Assembly (NCBI GenBank): GCA_034431315.1
Contig: DAOUDK010000036.1
Coordinates: 1-17,056, forward strand
From: JAUWOY01 sp034431315
Lineage (GTDB): Bacteria > Chloroflexota > Anaerolineae > VGOG01
Length of the DNA: 17,056 bases
Direction of reading: 5' to 3'
Every line of letters starts with the position of its first letter. The stretch's first letter is position 1. The notes beneath the pieces are model-generated. The model was given only the letters and a program-made list of their open reading frames with translations. It was not told where the DNA came from and did no database searches. Positions 1-7,036 of this stretch are shown here, piece after piece. A program made the position numbers and the translations under genes.

Positions 1-67
1 TGGTGTCATGGCTATCCTTCAAAATCAAGATGTTATGCCACATTGTCATGCGGCGGTTACCACCATG

Positions 68-97
68 ATTATACTTCCCAATCTTGGATTTGGTCAA
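68..97 (-). promoter_or_regulatory. Sigma70-type promoter of a leftward gene leaving the window
   Basis: On the minus strand TTGACC (97..92) and a perfect TATAAT (73..68) are 18 bases apart. About 60 bases downstream GAAGGA sits five bases before an ATG at 9..7, so a leftward gene probably begins there. Only its first three codons (M-T-P) are in the window, so its product cannot be named. The promoter lies just past the terminator of the preceding operon, as expected for a new transcription unit. Confidence 0.6.
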
Positions 98-126
98 ATT
101 TTTAAGCGAACCGAAAGCAAATGAAC

Positions 127-166
127 AAAAAAGAGGGCTTGGGAGCCTCACGGCTCTTCCAAGCCC
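127..166 (-). terminator. Rho-independent terminator of the kinase/regulator operon
   Basis: The arms GGGCTTGG+GAGCC (135-147) and GGCTC+CCAAGCCC (152-166, with a TT bulge) form a 13-bp stem around the loop TCAC. On the minus strand the stem is followed by TCTTTTTTG (A-run 127-132 on the plus strand), a classic U-tract. It lies 37 bases beyond the stop codon of the response regulator, the last gene of the operon. In the plus direction there is no T-tract. Confidence 0.85.
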
Positions 167-202
167 CTGATGATTCAGATTACCCGCCGACAAATTCGAA
201 TC

Positions 203-904
203 TTACCGCCCTTTCGCAAAACGGTAACCGATCCCCCGCTCGGTGAGGATGTACTGGGGTTGGTGGGAATCTTCCTCTATCTTCTGACGAAGACGCCAGA
301 TGTACAGCTTTACGTAGTCCGCCTCATCCACGTATTCCGCCCCCCAGACAGCTTCCAGTATCTGCTCATTCGCCAGCACCCGGCCAGCATTCTCAGCCAG
401 GTAAAAGAGCAGCCGTTGCTCGGTGGCTGTCAACTGCACCCGCTCCCCTCCCCTGCTGACCTCTAATCTCTCTGAATCAATCACCAGTTCGTCGTCGGCG
501 TACAGGATGCGTCCCTGGTCGGGAGGAGGTAACCTGGTTCGGCGCAGAACAGCCCCCACCCGGGCCTCCAGTTCCTTAAGGCTGAAGGGCTTGGCCACGT
601 AATCGTCCGCACCCAGCTTCAGCCCCATTACCCTGTCAGACTCTTGCCCCCTGGCGGTGAGCATGATGACGGGCACGTCGGAAATCTCCCGAATGCGGCG
701 GCAAGTCTCCCAGCCATCCATCGTGGGCATCATTACGTCCAGGATGATCAGGTCTGGTCGTTGGCTGTACATCTGCTGCATTCCTTGAAGCCCATCGGCG
801 GCGGTAACGATATCATAGCCCACCCTGTTCAAATACAGCTCGATGGCCTCGACTAGCTTGTTGTCATCGTCTATGATCAACAACTTGCCTTTTCTACTGC
901 TCAT
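203..904 (-). CDS. OmpR/PhoB-family response regulator
   Basis: A two-component output protein of 233 residues: a receiver domain (about 7-120) followed by a winged-helix DNA-binding domain (about 133-231). Visible receiver residues are the acidic cluster IDDD (11-14), phospho-acceptor D56 in LIILDVMMP, T83 and K105 in AKPF. The C-terminal half has the OmpR pattern with KLYIWRLRQKIE and the terminal wing ERGIGYRF. ATG at 904 is chosen because GGGGAG lies seven bases upstream; an in-frame TTG at 919 lacks that support. The start overlaps the end of the sensor kinase by 11 bases, so the two are probably translationally coupled and form a cognate pair. The regulated genes cannot be read from the sequence. 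Confidence 0.95.
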   Translation of the reverse strand: MSSRKGKLLIIDDDNKLVEAIELYLNRVGYDIVTAADGLQGMQQMYSQRPDLIILDVMMPTMDGWETCRRIREISDVPVIMLTARGQESDRVMGLKLGADDYVAKPFSLKELEARVGAVLRRTRLPPPDQGRILYADDELVIDSERLEVSRGGERVQLTATEQRLLFYLAENAGRVLANEQILEAVWGAEYVDEADYVKLYIWRLRQKIEEDSHQPQYILTERGIGYRFAKGR

Positions 905-2831
905 CAGCTTGCTCCCCAATCGGCAAGGTCACGATGAAGCGGCTGCCCACGCCCAGTTCGCTCTCCACTTCGATCTGGCCTCCATGAGCTTCAGCAGCTT
1001 CTTTGGCTAGCACGAGGCCCAGGCCCACACCCTTGATACCCGATTCCGTCGTTGACCACACCCGATAGAATTTCTCGAAGATATGGGGTAAGTCGTCGGG
1101 TGGAATGCCCATCCCCTGATCAATTACGCTGAGGGTGAGGTTGGCACCTTCTTCCCGCGCCACCACATCCACCCGCTCCCCCTCGTTACTGAACTTGATG
1201 GCGTTGCCCACCAGGTTCTTGATCAGCACGTTCACCAGTTCTCTGTCGCCCAGGATGGGGGGTAGATCAGGCTGGATGTCGGCGTGAAGAGAGATTCTGC
1301 TCCCCTGAGCCTGGATGTCGAAAAGACCAAAGATGTCGGCAACCATTTCACCCACTTGTAGAGGCTCTTTTTTCATAACAAACTGCCCCGCTTCTAGTCG
1401 CGAGAGGTCGAGGAGGCCACCAATCAACTCAGTGAGCCGATCTGTTTCCTGGTCAATGACCTTCAAGAAGCGCTGGCGCAGGTCACGGTCATCGCCCTCC
1501 AACTCGTCCAGCAGAAGCTCGGTATAGGCTTTGATGGAAGCCAAAGGGGCGCGCAGTTCGTGGGAGACATTGGCCACGATGTTCGATTTGAGGCGATCCA
1601 CCTCCTTCAGGTGAGTGATGTCGGCGAAGCTGAGGAGGTAGCCAAAGACCTTGCCCCCACTATCGTACAGAGGAGTGATCCCCAACAGAGCGTCACGCGA
1701 CCCCAGCTTACCAGAGATAACCACTTCATGGGGAGCAACCCGCTCCCCTGTAGATGCCGCCTTCTGCAAGAGGCTATCGTCTCCCCACACCTCCGGGCCA
1801 AAGACCTCGGTCAAGCGTCTACCCAAGACCTGGCTGGCAGCATGGCCAGTGATAGCTTCTGCCCCTGGGTTAAAGCTGGTTATCCGCATGTCGTTATCAA
1901 TGACTACCAGGCCGTCGAAGGTCCCTTCCAGAATGGTCTCCGTTTTCCTCTTCTCGTCAATAGCCTCCCGATAGAGCCGCGCATTCTCGATGGCGATGGC
2001 GGCCTCCCCCCCCAGGATGGATATGAACTCCAGATCGCCCTGGGTAAAGGCCGGGCCTTCTCCCAACTTGCTGAGATTGAGCACCCCGATGACTTTGTCC
2101 TTAACTACAAGCGGCACACAAAGGGCAGAGGCGATTTCTCCCCTGGTCATCGCCTCCCTGATCTGAGGGTTGAGCGATGCCCCATCGGCCAACAGCAGTG
2201 GCTCCCCCCTACCTGCGACCCAGCCAGCAATCCCCTGGCCGACTTTGTCCCTGGCCGCCGCAGCAATCTCCGAGGGAAGCCCTACGGAGGCTTTGACCAC
2301 CAACTCCTGCCCCTCCAGCAACATCAGAGAAGCCCTATCGGCCTTGGTCTCCTGCAAGCCCGTCTGCACTATCTGATCCAACAAACTGTTCAGGTCCAAG
2401 GTTGTCAGGAAGGCTTTGCTTAACTCGAATAGGGGCATCAACGTCCACAGGCGGACGTTCTCCCTCTCCAGTCGCCTCTTATTCAAAGCCTTGGCCACGG
2501 TCGAGCTCAACCAGTCCGGGGTGAAGGGTTTAACGACAAAATCATCGAAGCCCAACTGAAGGGCCTTGATGATTTCCTCCGTCCTCTCGGAACCAGTGAT
2601 GATCACCCCGACCATCTCCGGGGTGAACTCTTTGATGGCCTGATAAACCTCCAGACCGTTCAGCATGATGTCTACCAGCAGGAGGTCAAATTGCTCCTGC
2701 CGGGCCACCTCGATGGCCTGGTGACCGCTGGTTACTCCCTCAACCACGTAGCCCTCCGCCCTCAAGCTTTGTAAGCAAAGCTCAAGGACATCGGGATCAC
2801 TATCAACAACCAGGATCCTCTCTTGGGCCAT
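894..2831 (-). CDS. Soluble hybrid sensor histidine kinase (REC-GAF-PAS-HisKA-HATPase)
   Basis: A cytosolic sensor kinase of 645 residues with no membrane segment. Order: receiver domain (about 4-118; acidic D10/D12, phospho-acceptor D54, K101 in VVKPF); linker helix; GAF domain (about 140-285, ending AAIAIENARLY); PAS domain (about 295-405); HisKA with H424 in VSHELRAPL; HATPase (about 530-637) with N-box NLVGNAIKFS, G1 DQGMGIP, F-box IFEKFYRV and G2 GVGLGLVLAK. A receiver at the N-terminus means the kinase can itself be a phosphorylation target. ATG 2831 is preferred over TTG 2870 because AGAGGT lies eight bases upstream. It overlaps the response regulator downstream. The signal is unknown; GAF and PAS suggest a small molecule, redox state or light. 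Confidence 0.94.
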   Translation of the reverse strand: MAQERILVVDSDPDVLELCLQSLRAEGYVVEGVTSGHQAIEVARQEQFDLLLVDIMLNGLEVYQAIKEFTPEMVGVIITGSERTEEIIKALQLGFDDFVVKPFTPDWLSSTVAKALNKRRLERENVRLWTLMPLFELSKAFLTTLDLNSLLDQIVQTGLQETKADRASLMLLEGQELVVKASVGLPSEIAAAARDKVGQGIAGWVAGRGEPLLLADGASLNPQIREAMTRGEIASALCVPLVVKDKVIGVLNLSKLGEGPAFTQGDLEFISILGGEAAIAIENARLYREAIDEKRKTETILEGTFDGLVVIDNDMRITSFNPGAEAITGHAASQVLGRRLTEVFGPEVWGDDSLLQKAASTGERVAPHEVVISGKLGSRDALLGITPLYDSGGKVFGYLLSFADITHLKEVDRLKSNIVANVSHELRAPLASIKAYTELLLDELEGDDRDLRQRFLKVIDQETDRLTELIGGLLDLSRLEAGQFVMKKEPLQVGEMVADIFGLFDIQAQGSRISLHADIQPDLPPILGDRELVNVLIKNLVGNAIKFSNEGERVDVVAREEGANLTLSVIDQGMGIPPDDLPHIFEKFYRVWSTTESGIKGVGLGLVLAKEAAEAHGGQIEVESELGVGSRFIVTLPIGEQADEQ

Positions 2832-2871
2832 AGTCACGGACCTCTTTCTCCCGGAGTCTGAACAAAGCAAG

Positions 2872-2904
2872 AGAAACCAGGTTTTTGGGAAAAACCTGGT
2901 TTCT
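2872..2904. repeat. Perfect 15-bp inverted repeat (small palindrome) between lgt and the sensor kinase
   Basis: Arms 2872-2886 (AGAAACCAGGTTTTT) and 2890-2904 are exact reverse complements around a 3-base GGG spacer. It lies 11 bases past the lgt stop and about 40 bases before the kinase start. On the minus strand the hairpin is not followed by a T-run, so it is a poor terminator. It more resembles a dispersed REP-like palindrome, or an RNA-processing hairpin that separates lgt from kinase expression. Confidence 0.7.
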
Positions 2905-2915
2905 GGCCAGTTGCC

Positions 2916-3767
2916 CTACTCTTCCAAGAACTCTTCCTCCGCCAGGGGTGGCTCGGCTGCCGGGCGAGCTCGCCGATGCCGATAGAGAATTATAGCGCCT
3001 GAGACCACAATGGCTATCGCGGCGAAGATCTGAGCGGCGGCGATACCGCGAATTAACCAGGCATCCGGGCGCAGAGCCTCGACGAAGATGCGCCCCACTG
3101 GGTACCAGATCGCATACAGGCAGAGCACGTCGCCGTCTAACAGACGATCCGCGTAACGACGGGTCACGTACATCAAAAGGAGAAAACCCAGTAAGTTCCA
3201 CAACGACTCGTAAAGAAAGACGGGGTGAAAGCGCGTGTCGGCCGGGTACACGGTCAGGTCGTTATAGGGAGGGATGCGATAAGGAATCCCAATAGTGATG
3301 CCCCAGGGCAAACTGGTAGGAGGGCCATAAAGCTCCTGGTTGACAAAGTTGCCCCAGCGCCCGATGACTTGGGCCAGGATGAGGCCCGGCGTGCCAATGT
3401 CTACCCACTGCAAGAAGCTCAGTTTGTTCAGGCGAGCGTAGATGTACACCCCCAGGATACCACCAATCACTGCTCCGTAGATACCCAGGCCACCGTGCCA
3501 AATCTGCAGGATGGCGATGGGGTTCTGCCGGTAGTAATCCCAACCCAACATCCCGCCCTGTGGGCTGGAGAAGACGTGATACAGCCGCGCTCCGATGATG
3601 CCCAGGATCAGGCAGAGGAGCAAGGCGTTCCACACGTGATCGGTATCCTGGCCACGCCGCCTGGCCTCCAGACTGGCCACGTAAGCGCCGACCAGGGTAG
3701 CCACTACAATGATGATGCCGTACCAATGTACAGCCAAAGGGCCTAAGCGAAAAGCGATGGGATTCAT
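2916..3767 (-). CDS. lgt: Prolipoprotein diacylglyceryl transferase
   Basis: Inner-membrane enzyme that transfers diacylglycerol from phosphatidylglycerol to the lipobox cysteine of prolipoproteins, the first step of lipoprotein maturation. The 283-residue protein has about seven hydrophobic segments and the Lgt signature GRWGNFVNQE (136-145), with the arginine at 137. It also has HGGLGIYGAVIGG (91-103) and a later arginine in VEALRPDAW that matches the conserved C-terminal arginine. The E. coli histidine of HGG is tyrosine here (Y97), as I recall is common in other Lgts. Length is typical. The start ATG has a perfect GGAGGT seven bases upstream. It follows the kinase gene by 27 bases, and the operon's first gene encodes a lipoprotein that would be a substrate. 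Confidence 0.96.
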   Translation of the reverse strand: MNPIAFRLGPLAVHWYGIIIVVATLVGAYVASLEARRRGQDTDHVWNALLLCLILGIIGARLYHVFSSPQGGMLGWDYYRQNPIAILQIWHGGLGIYGAVIGGILGVYIYARLNKLSFLQWVDIGTPGLILAQVIGRWGNFVNQELYGPPTSLPWGITIGIPYRIPPYNDLTVYPADTRFHPVFLYESLWNLLGFLLLMYVTRRYADRLLDGDVLCLYAIWYPVGRIFVEALRPDAWLIRGIAAAQIFAAIAIVVSGAIILYRHRRARPAAEPPLAEEEFLEE

Positions 3768-3794
3768 GATTTCTACCTCCTCTTTCCTTAAAGT

Positions 3795-4442
3795 TTAACA
3801 ATTCATTGGAAAAACCACCACTTCTTTCCCAGCCAGCTTATCTTCGATGCGCTCGACGATGACTTCCAGGTGGTCTTTGTGGTGGACGAAGTCCAGGCGA
3901 TCGGCCGGGATGGTGAGCACCGGACACAGATCGAAGTCCGCCAGCCAGTCCTCGTAGAAGGAGTCGAGGAGGGCCAGGTAATCGGCCGTGATCCCCGCTT
4001 CGATATCTCGACTGCGGTTGCGGATGCGGTGCACCAGGGTAGGCACAGAAGTTTGCAGATATAGAAGCAGGGCAGGTACGGGCAAGCCATTCACTACCAA
4101 TTCGAAGAGGCGGCGATAGGCATAATAATCTCGCTCGGTCATGTTGCCCAATTGGTACAGAGCGCGGGCGAAGACATAGCCATCTTCGTAGATGCTGCGG
4201 TCAATGATGGCCGAGGTGGGTGCGGCGGCCAGAGTTCGGTGTTGGACGGCTCTGTGGCCCAGGAAGAAGATCTGGAGATGAAAGCTCCAGACTCGCATGT
4301 CTTTATAGAAGTCAGCCAGGTAGGGGTTATCGGCTACAGATTCGTAGGCGGCCTGCCAGCCGAGGCGGGCCGCGAGCCGCTCCGTCAGGCTCGTCTTGCC
4401 AGCGCCGATGTTTCCAGCCACCAAGATGAGATGTTTAGCCAT
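3795..4442 (-). CDS. Deoxynucleoside kinase (dNK/dGK-dCK family)
   Basis: Phosphorylates deoxynucleosides to monophosphates for nucleotide salvage in the cytosol. The 215-residue protein has a P-loop GNIGAGKT (10-17), the acidic E34 in YESV, the family DRS motif (IIDRSIYED, D81-S83) and an arginine-rich lid RIRNRSRDIE (139-148). Length matches bacterial deoxyadenosine/deoxyguanosine kinases; base specificity cannot be decided by eye. ATG 4442 is used because AGGGAG lies eight bases upstream; the in-frame GTG at 4451 abuts that site. It sits 36 bases after the lipoprotein gene and 27 before lgt, so it is probably co-transcribed, although no functional link is obvious. Confidence 0.92.
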   Translation of the reverse strand: MAKHLILVAGNIGAGKTSLTERLAARLGWQAAYESVADNPYLADFYKDMRVWSFHLQIFFLGHRAVQHRTLAAAPTSAIIDRSIYEDGYVFARALYQLGNMTERDYYAYRRLFELVVNGLPVPALLLYLQTSVPTLVHRIRNRSRDIEAGITADYLALLDSFYEDWLADFDLCPVLTIPADRLDFVHHKDHLEVIVERIEDKLAGKEVVVFPMNC

Positions 4443-4478
4443 GCCATCCACTCCCTGACATTGAGCGAAAACTCAACG

Positions 4479-5309
4479 CTACTTGGCGCAACGGAATCCG
4501 ATGTATTCGTCCTTGACAGTAGGAGCGTACCAGAGGCGGTAAGTGCTGCGGGCAACTGGTATATTGCTGCGCCATGAGCCGCCCCGCAACGCCCTGCCAA
4601 TACCAGAACTCGGCCCCGGCGGATTGCGGTCGGGAGCATTTACGTAGTAGTCAGGAGCGTACCAATCAGCCGTCCACTCACGGACGTTCCCCCCCATGTT
4701 ATAAACACCATAGGGACTTTTACCCGCCTCGAAGCTCCCGACAGGAGCCGTGTCCGAGTAGCCATCATCAAGGTGCGATTCTTTCCACTCGTATGTGCAA
4801 TTCACGTCGCACAGATTTACTTTGCTGCCATCGGGCTCGCTGTCACCCCAGGGCCAGAGGCGTTCATCGGTCCCCCGCGCCGCCTTCTCCCACTCCGCTT
4901 CGGTTGGCAGCCGCTTGCCTCCCCACTGGCAATAAGTCTGAGCATCATCCCAGGTGACCCAGATAACGGGGTAATAATCAAACTCTGGATTGTCATAGTA
5001 TGAAAGATGGCTGGGTGACGACGTACGAGCTGGGGGATTGCAAGCCCCGGCATCCACGCACTCTTTGTACTGGACGTTGGTCACCTCGTACTCGTCAATG
5101 CAGAACTCATCGAGGAAGACCGTCCGTTCCGGCTTCTCGTCATCGTCGCCTTCATCATCGCCCATGATGAATTCCCCCGCAGGAATGAAGACCATACCCG
5201 GCTCCACCTTCCCTTCTTTACAAACAGGTTTACTGCTGCAACCAGCGATCAAGGCCAGGATAAACAACAGCAGGCCAAGTTTTCCTATCACACCTCTCTC
5301 TTTCTTCAT
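4479..5309 (-). CDS. SUMF1/FGE-sulfatase-domain lipoprotein, probably non-catalytic
   Basis: A 276-residue exported lipoprotein. A KK-rich start and hydrophobic stretch lead to the lipobox LIAGC with lipidated C24. The rest is a formylglycine-generating-enzyme-like fold: PAGEFIMGDD, DEYEVTNVQY, PVIWVTWDDAQTYCQW, GKRLPTEAEWEKAARG, NMGGNVREWTADWY, RALRGGSW and the terminal IGFRCAK. In true FGE the two copper-binding catalytic cysteines lie between the GGSW and GFRC motifs; here that stretch has no cysteine. It is therefore probably a ligand-binding or structural relative, not a sulfatase activator. An acidic DDEGDDDE patch follows the first motif. AGGAGG lies near the ATG. First gene of the operon, with its own promoter and lgt two genes downstream. 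Confidence 0.9.
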   Translation of the reverse strand: MKKERGVIGKLGLLLFILALIAGCSSKPVCKEGKVEPGMVFIPAGEFIMGDDEGDDDEKPERTVFLDEFCIDEYEVTNVQYKECVDAGACNPPARTSSPSHLSYYDNPEFDYYPVIWVTWDDAQTYCQWGGKRLPTEAEWEKAARGTDERLWPWGDSEPDGSKVNLCDVNCTYEWKESHLDDGYSDTAPVGSFEAGKSPYGVYNMGGNVREWTADWYAPDYYVNAPDRNPPGPSSGIGRALRGGSWRSNIPVARSTYRLWYAPTVKDEYIGFRCAK

Positions 5310-5421
5310 AATCGTAACCTCCTCGTTGATATGTTGCTGTGACCATCGGAATCAGATTCAGGCCAATGAGCATCATCCAGCCTGGCAGGTGACCTCCAGT
5401 GGTCTCAGCCCGACGGGGTTA

Positions 5422-5450
5422 ATTATACTCCATTCAAGTGATACGAGCAA
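5422..5450 (-). promoter_or_regulatory. Sigma70-type promoter of the lipoprotein-kinase-lgt-sensor operon
   Basis: On the minus strand TTGCTC (5450..5445) and a perfect TATAAT (5427..5422) are exactly 17 bases apart, leaving a leader of about 105 bases before the lipoprotein ATG at 5309. All five genes downstream point the same way with gaps of 27-85 bases or overlaps. I see no operator or riboswitch in the leader. Confidence 0.75.
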
Positions 5451-5527
5451 GTTTCTTGATAGAGCATCGTGTTTTCTGACGGATTCCGGGAGGCTGCTAT
5501 GTTATAGGGTTCAGCATATCAGCCGCT

Positions 5528-6304
5528 TCACAACGTCACATCCCCGGCCAATATCCGCTTGCGCTGGCCGTCGGGGGTGCGCAGGATGAGGGCTCCGTCG
5601 GCGTCCACCCCCTCGGCCCAGCCCGCCAGCGCTCCCTGAGGCGTGGTCACCTGCACCTGCCGGCCCAGGTTGATGAGGCGAGCCGCCCACTCCTCATGGG
5701 GCGATTCTCCTCTCCTCAGGGAGTTGTACCTGGTCTCGATTCCCGCCAGGATTTTCCACAATAGCTCCAGCCGCGAGACCTCCCGGCCTAGCTCTTGAGA
5801 GAGGCTGGTGGCCATGCCTCTCAACTCTGGCAGGGCAGAAATGGCCAGGTTGACGTTCAGGCCCATCCCCACGACGACGTAGTCGAGTCGCCCACCTATC
5901 GTCCCCGATTCTGTCAGGATGCCGCCCGCCTTCCTGCCACGGATGAAAATGTCGTTGGGCCACTTCAGACCCGCTGGCAGGCCCGTGAGCCCTTCGATGG
6001 CGTCGGCGATGGCCAGGGAGCAGAGCATGGTCAATCGCGGAGCCTGGCAGGGAGCGAAGTCGGGGCGGAAGAGCAGGGACAGGAGAAGGCTGGCGCCTGG
6101 CGGGGCCAACCATTTCCTGCCCAGCCGCCCCTTCCCCGCCGTCTGCTCGTCGGCGATGACCAGCGTACCTTCTGGCGCGCTCTGGGCGGCCAATCCCTTG
6201 AGCAGCTCATTGGTCGAGCCGAGGGAGGAAGAGTACACTATCCTCTGGCCGATGAGGTCTGTCTTTAATCCCCTTTTGATGCTTTCAACTGATAACTCGC
6301 TCAA
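5528..6304 (-). CDS. birA: Biotin-[acetyl-CoA-carboxylase] ligase, without N-terminal repressor domain
   Basis: Activates biotin with ATP and attaches it to the acceptor lysine of biotin carboxyl-carrier domains. About 258 residues. Visible motifs (numbered from TTG 6304) are the substrate-recognition GSTN, the biotinyl-AMP loop GKGRLGR (57-63, lysine in place of the first arginine of the usual GRGRxGR), KWPNDI (114-119, catalytic lysine) and VVVGMGLNVN. A C-terminal SH3-like cap ends ILAGDVTL. There is no winged helix, so it should not act as a biotin-operon repressor. The start is uncertain: no ATG is near. AGGAGGGG lies 7 bases before a CTG (6310) and 13 before TTG 6304. The upstream TTG at 6358 coincides with a -35 box, so it is rejected. 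Confidence 0.92.
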   Translation of the reverse strand: MSELSVESIKRGLKTDLIGQRIVYSSSLGSTNELLKGLAAQSAPEGTLVIADEQTAGKGRLGRKWLAPPGASLLLSLLFRPDFAPCQAPRLTMLCSLAIADAIEGLTGLPAGLKWPNDIFIRGRKAGGILTESGTIGGRLDYVVVGMGLNVNLAISALPELRGMATSLSQELGREVSRLELLWKILAGIETRYNSLRRGESPHEEWAARLINLGRQVQVTTPQGALAGWAEGVDADGALILRTPDGQRKRILAGDVTL

Positions 6305-6329
6305 GTTCAGCTTTGCCCCTCCTGGGTCA

Positions 6330-6358
6330 AAGTTACCACGAAAAGGGAACAAAGTCAA
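6330..6358 (-). promoter_or_regulatory. Possible birA promoter
   Basis: TTGACT (6358..6353) and TAACTT (6335..6330) are 17 bases apart on the minus strand. The -10 box matches the consensus poorly. If real, transcription would begin only a few bases before the birA ribosome-binding site, giving a very short leader. Confidence 0.4.
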
Positions 6359-6395
6359 GCCTTGCTGACGTAGTCGTTCCAGGGGATCAGAAACT

Positions 6396-6428
6396 CCTCC
6401 CCCTCGCAGGGGGAGGCTGGGAGGGGTG
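6396..6428. repeat. GC-rich palindrome (CCTCCCCCT-type)
   Basis: CCTCCCCCT (6396-6404) and AGGGGGAGG (6408-6416) are perfect 9-bp arms with a 3-base loop, followed by a G-rich tail (GGGAGGGGTGG). Similar C-run/G-run palindromes occur near 8430-8470 and inside murI at 13672-13710. It lies between the divergent birA and HIT genes and is probably a dispersed non-coding repeat. Confidence 0.55.
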
Positions 6429-6439
6429 GATTTTCGATG

Positions 6440-6468
6440 TTGACTAGAAAGGCGATTTCTGGTAAACT
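6440..6468 (+). promoter_or_regulatory. Sigma70-type promoter of the HIT-MFS(-thiolase) unit
   Basis: TTGACT (6440-6445) and TAAACT (6463-6468) are 17 bases apart. Transcription would start near 6475 and leave a leader of about 73 bases that can fold. GGCAGGA (6488-6494) pairs with TCCTGCC (6501-6507), and GCAAAG (6481-6486) pairs with CTTTGC (6513-6518). Confidence 0.6.
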
Positions 6469-6547
6469 ATAGTGGAGAAAGCAAAGGGCAGGAGGATGAG
6501 TCCTGCCTTATTCTTTGCCACTACTGACTGAGAAAAGAGGGCAAGTT

Positions 6548-7036
6548 ATGGAGAGGCTGTGGTCGCCGTGGCGTATGGAATACATACTGAGCGAGAAGGG
6601 CGAGGGATGCATTTTCTGCGATAAAATCGCCGACGACGATGACCAGGCCAATTATATCCTCCACCGGGGCGCGAAGTGCTATGTGATGCTCAATCTCTAT
6701 CCCTACAACAACGGCCACTTGATGATCATCCCTTATCAGCACGTGCCAAGCCTAGAGCAGTTGGAAGAAGACGTGTTAACCGAGATGATGCTCATGGTGA
6801 GCAAGGGCCTCAAGGCGTTGCGTCGAGCTATAAACCCGGATGGTTTCAACGTGGGGATCAATATCGGCAAGGCGGCAGGGGCGGGGATCGAGGGGCACGT
6901 CCACATTCACGTTGTCCCTCGCTGGAGGGCGGATACCAATTTCATGCCCGTCTTTTCACACACCCGCGTTATTCCAGAGCTTATGGACGACACTTATCGA
7001 AAACTGAAGGCGGCCTGGGAAGAGTCCGATGACTAA
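6548..7036 (+). CDS. HIT-family hydrolase/phosphorylase (Ap4A phosphorylase-like)
   Basis: Histidine-triad nucleotide-binding protein of 162 residues, which should cleave or phosphorolyse dinucleoside polyphosphates or nucleotidyl-AMP adducts in the cytosol. The triad HVHIHVV is at 117-123, with H119 as the expected nucleophile. A zinc-type CIFC is at 21-24, and GHLMIIPYQHVPS is at 57-69. The N-terminus MERLWSPWRMEYI is characteristic of the Ap4A-phosphorylase-like HIT subgroup. ATG 6548 is chosen because AGAGG lies seven bases upstream; an in-frame TTG at 6515 falls inside a leader hairpin. Its stop overlaps the MFS start by eight bases, so the two are coupled. Confidence 0.93.
   Translation: MERLWSPWRMEYILSEKGEGCIFCDKIADDDDQANYILHRGAKCYVMLNLYPYNNGHLMIIPYQHVPSLEQLEEDVLTEMMLMVSKGLKALRRAINPDGFNVGINIGKAAGAGIEGHVHIHVVPRWRADTNFMPVFSHTRVIPELMDDTYRKLKAAWEESDD

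Noticed and set aside
1560..2423. Long plus-strand open frame of 287 codons opposite the sensor kinase
   Set aside because: It is entirely antisense to a kinase with all expected motifs. Its translation shows no domain and it has no ribosome-binding site or promoter.
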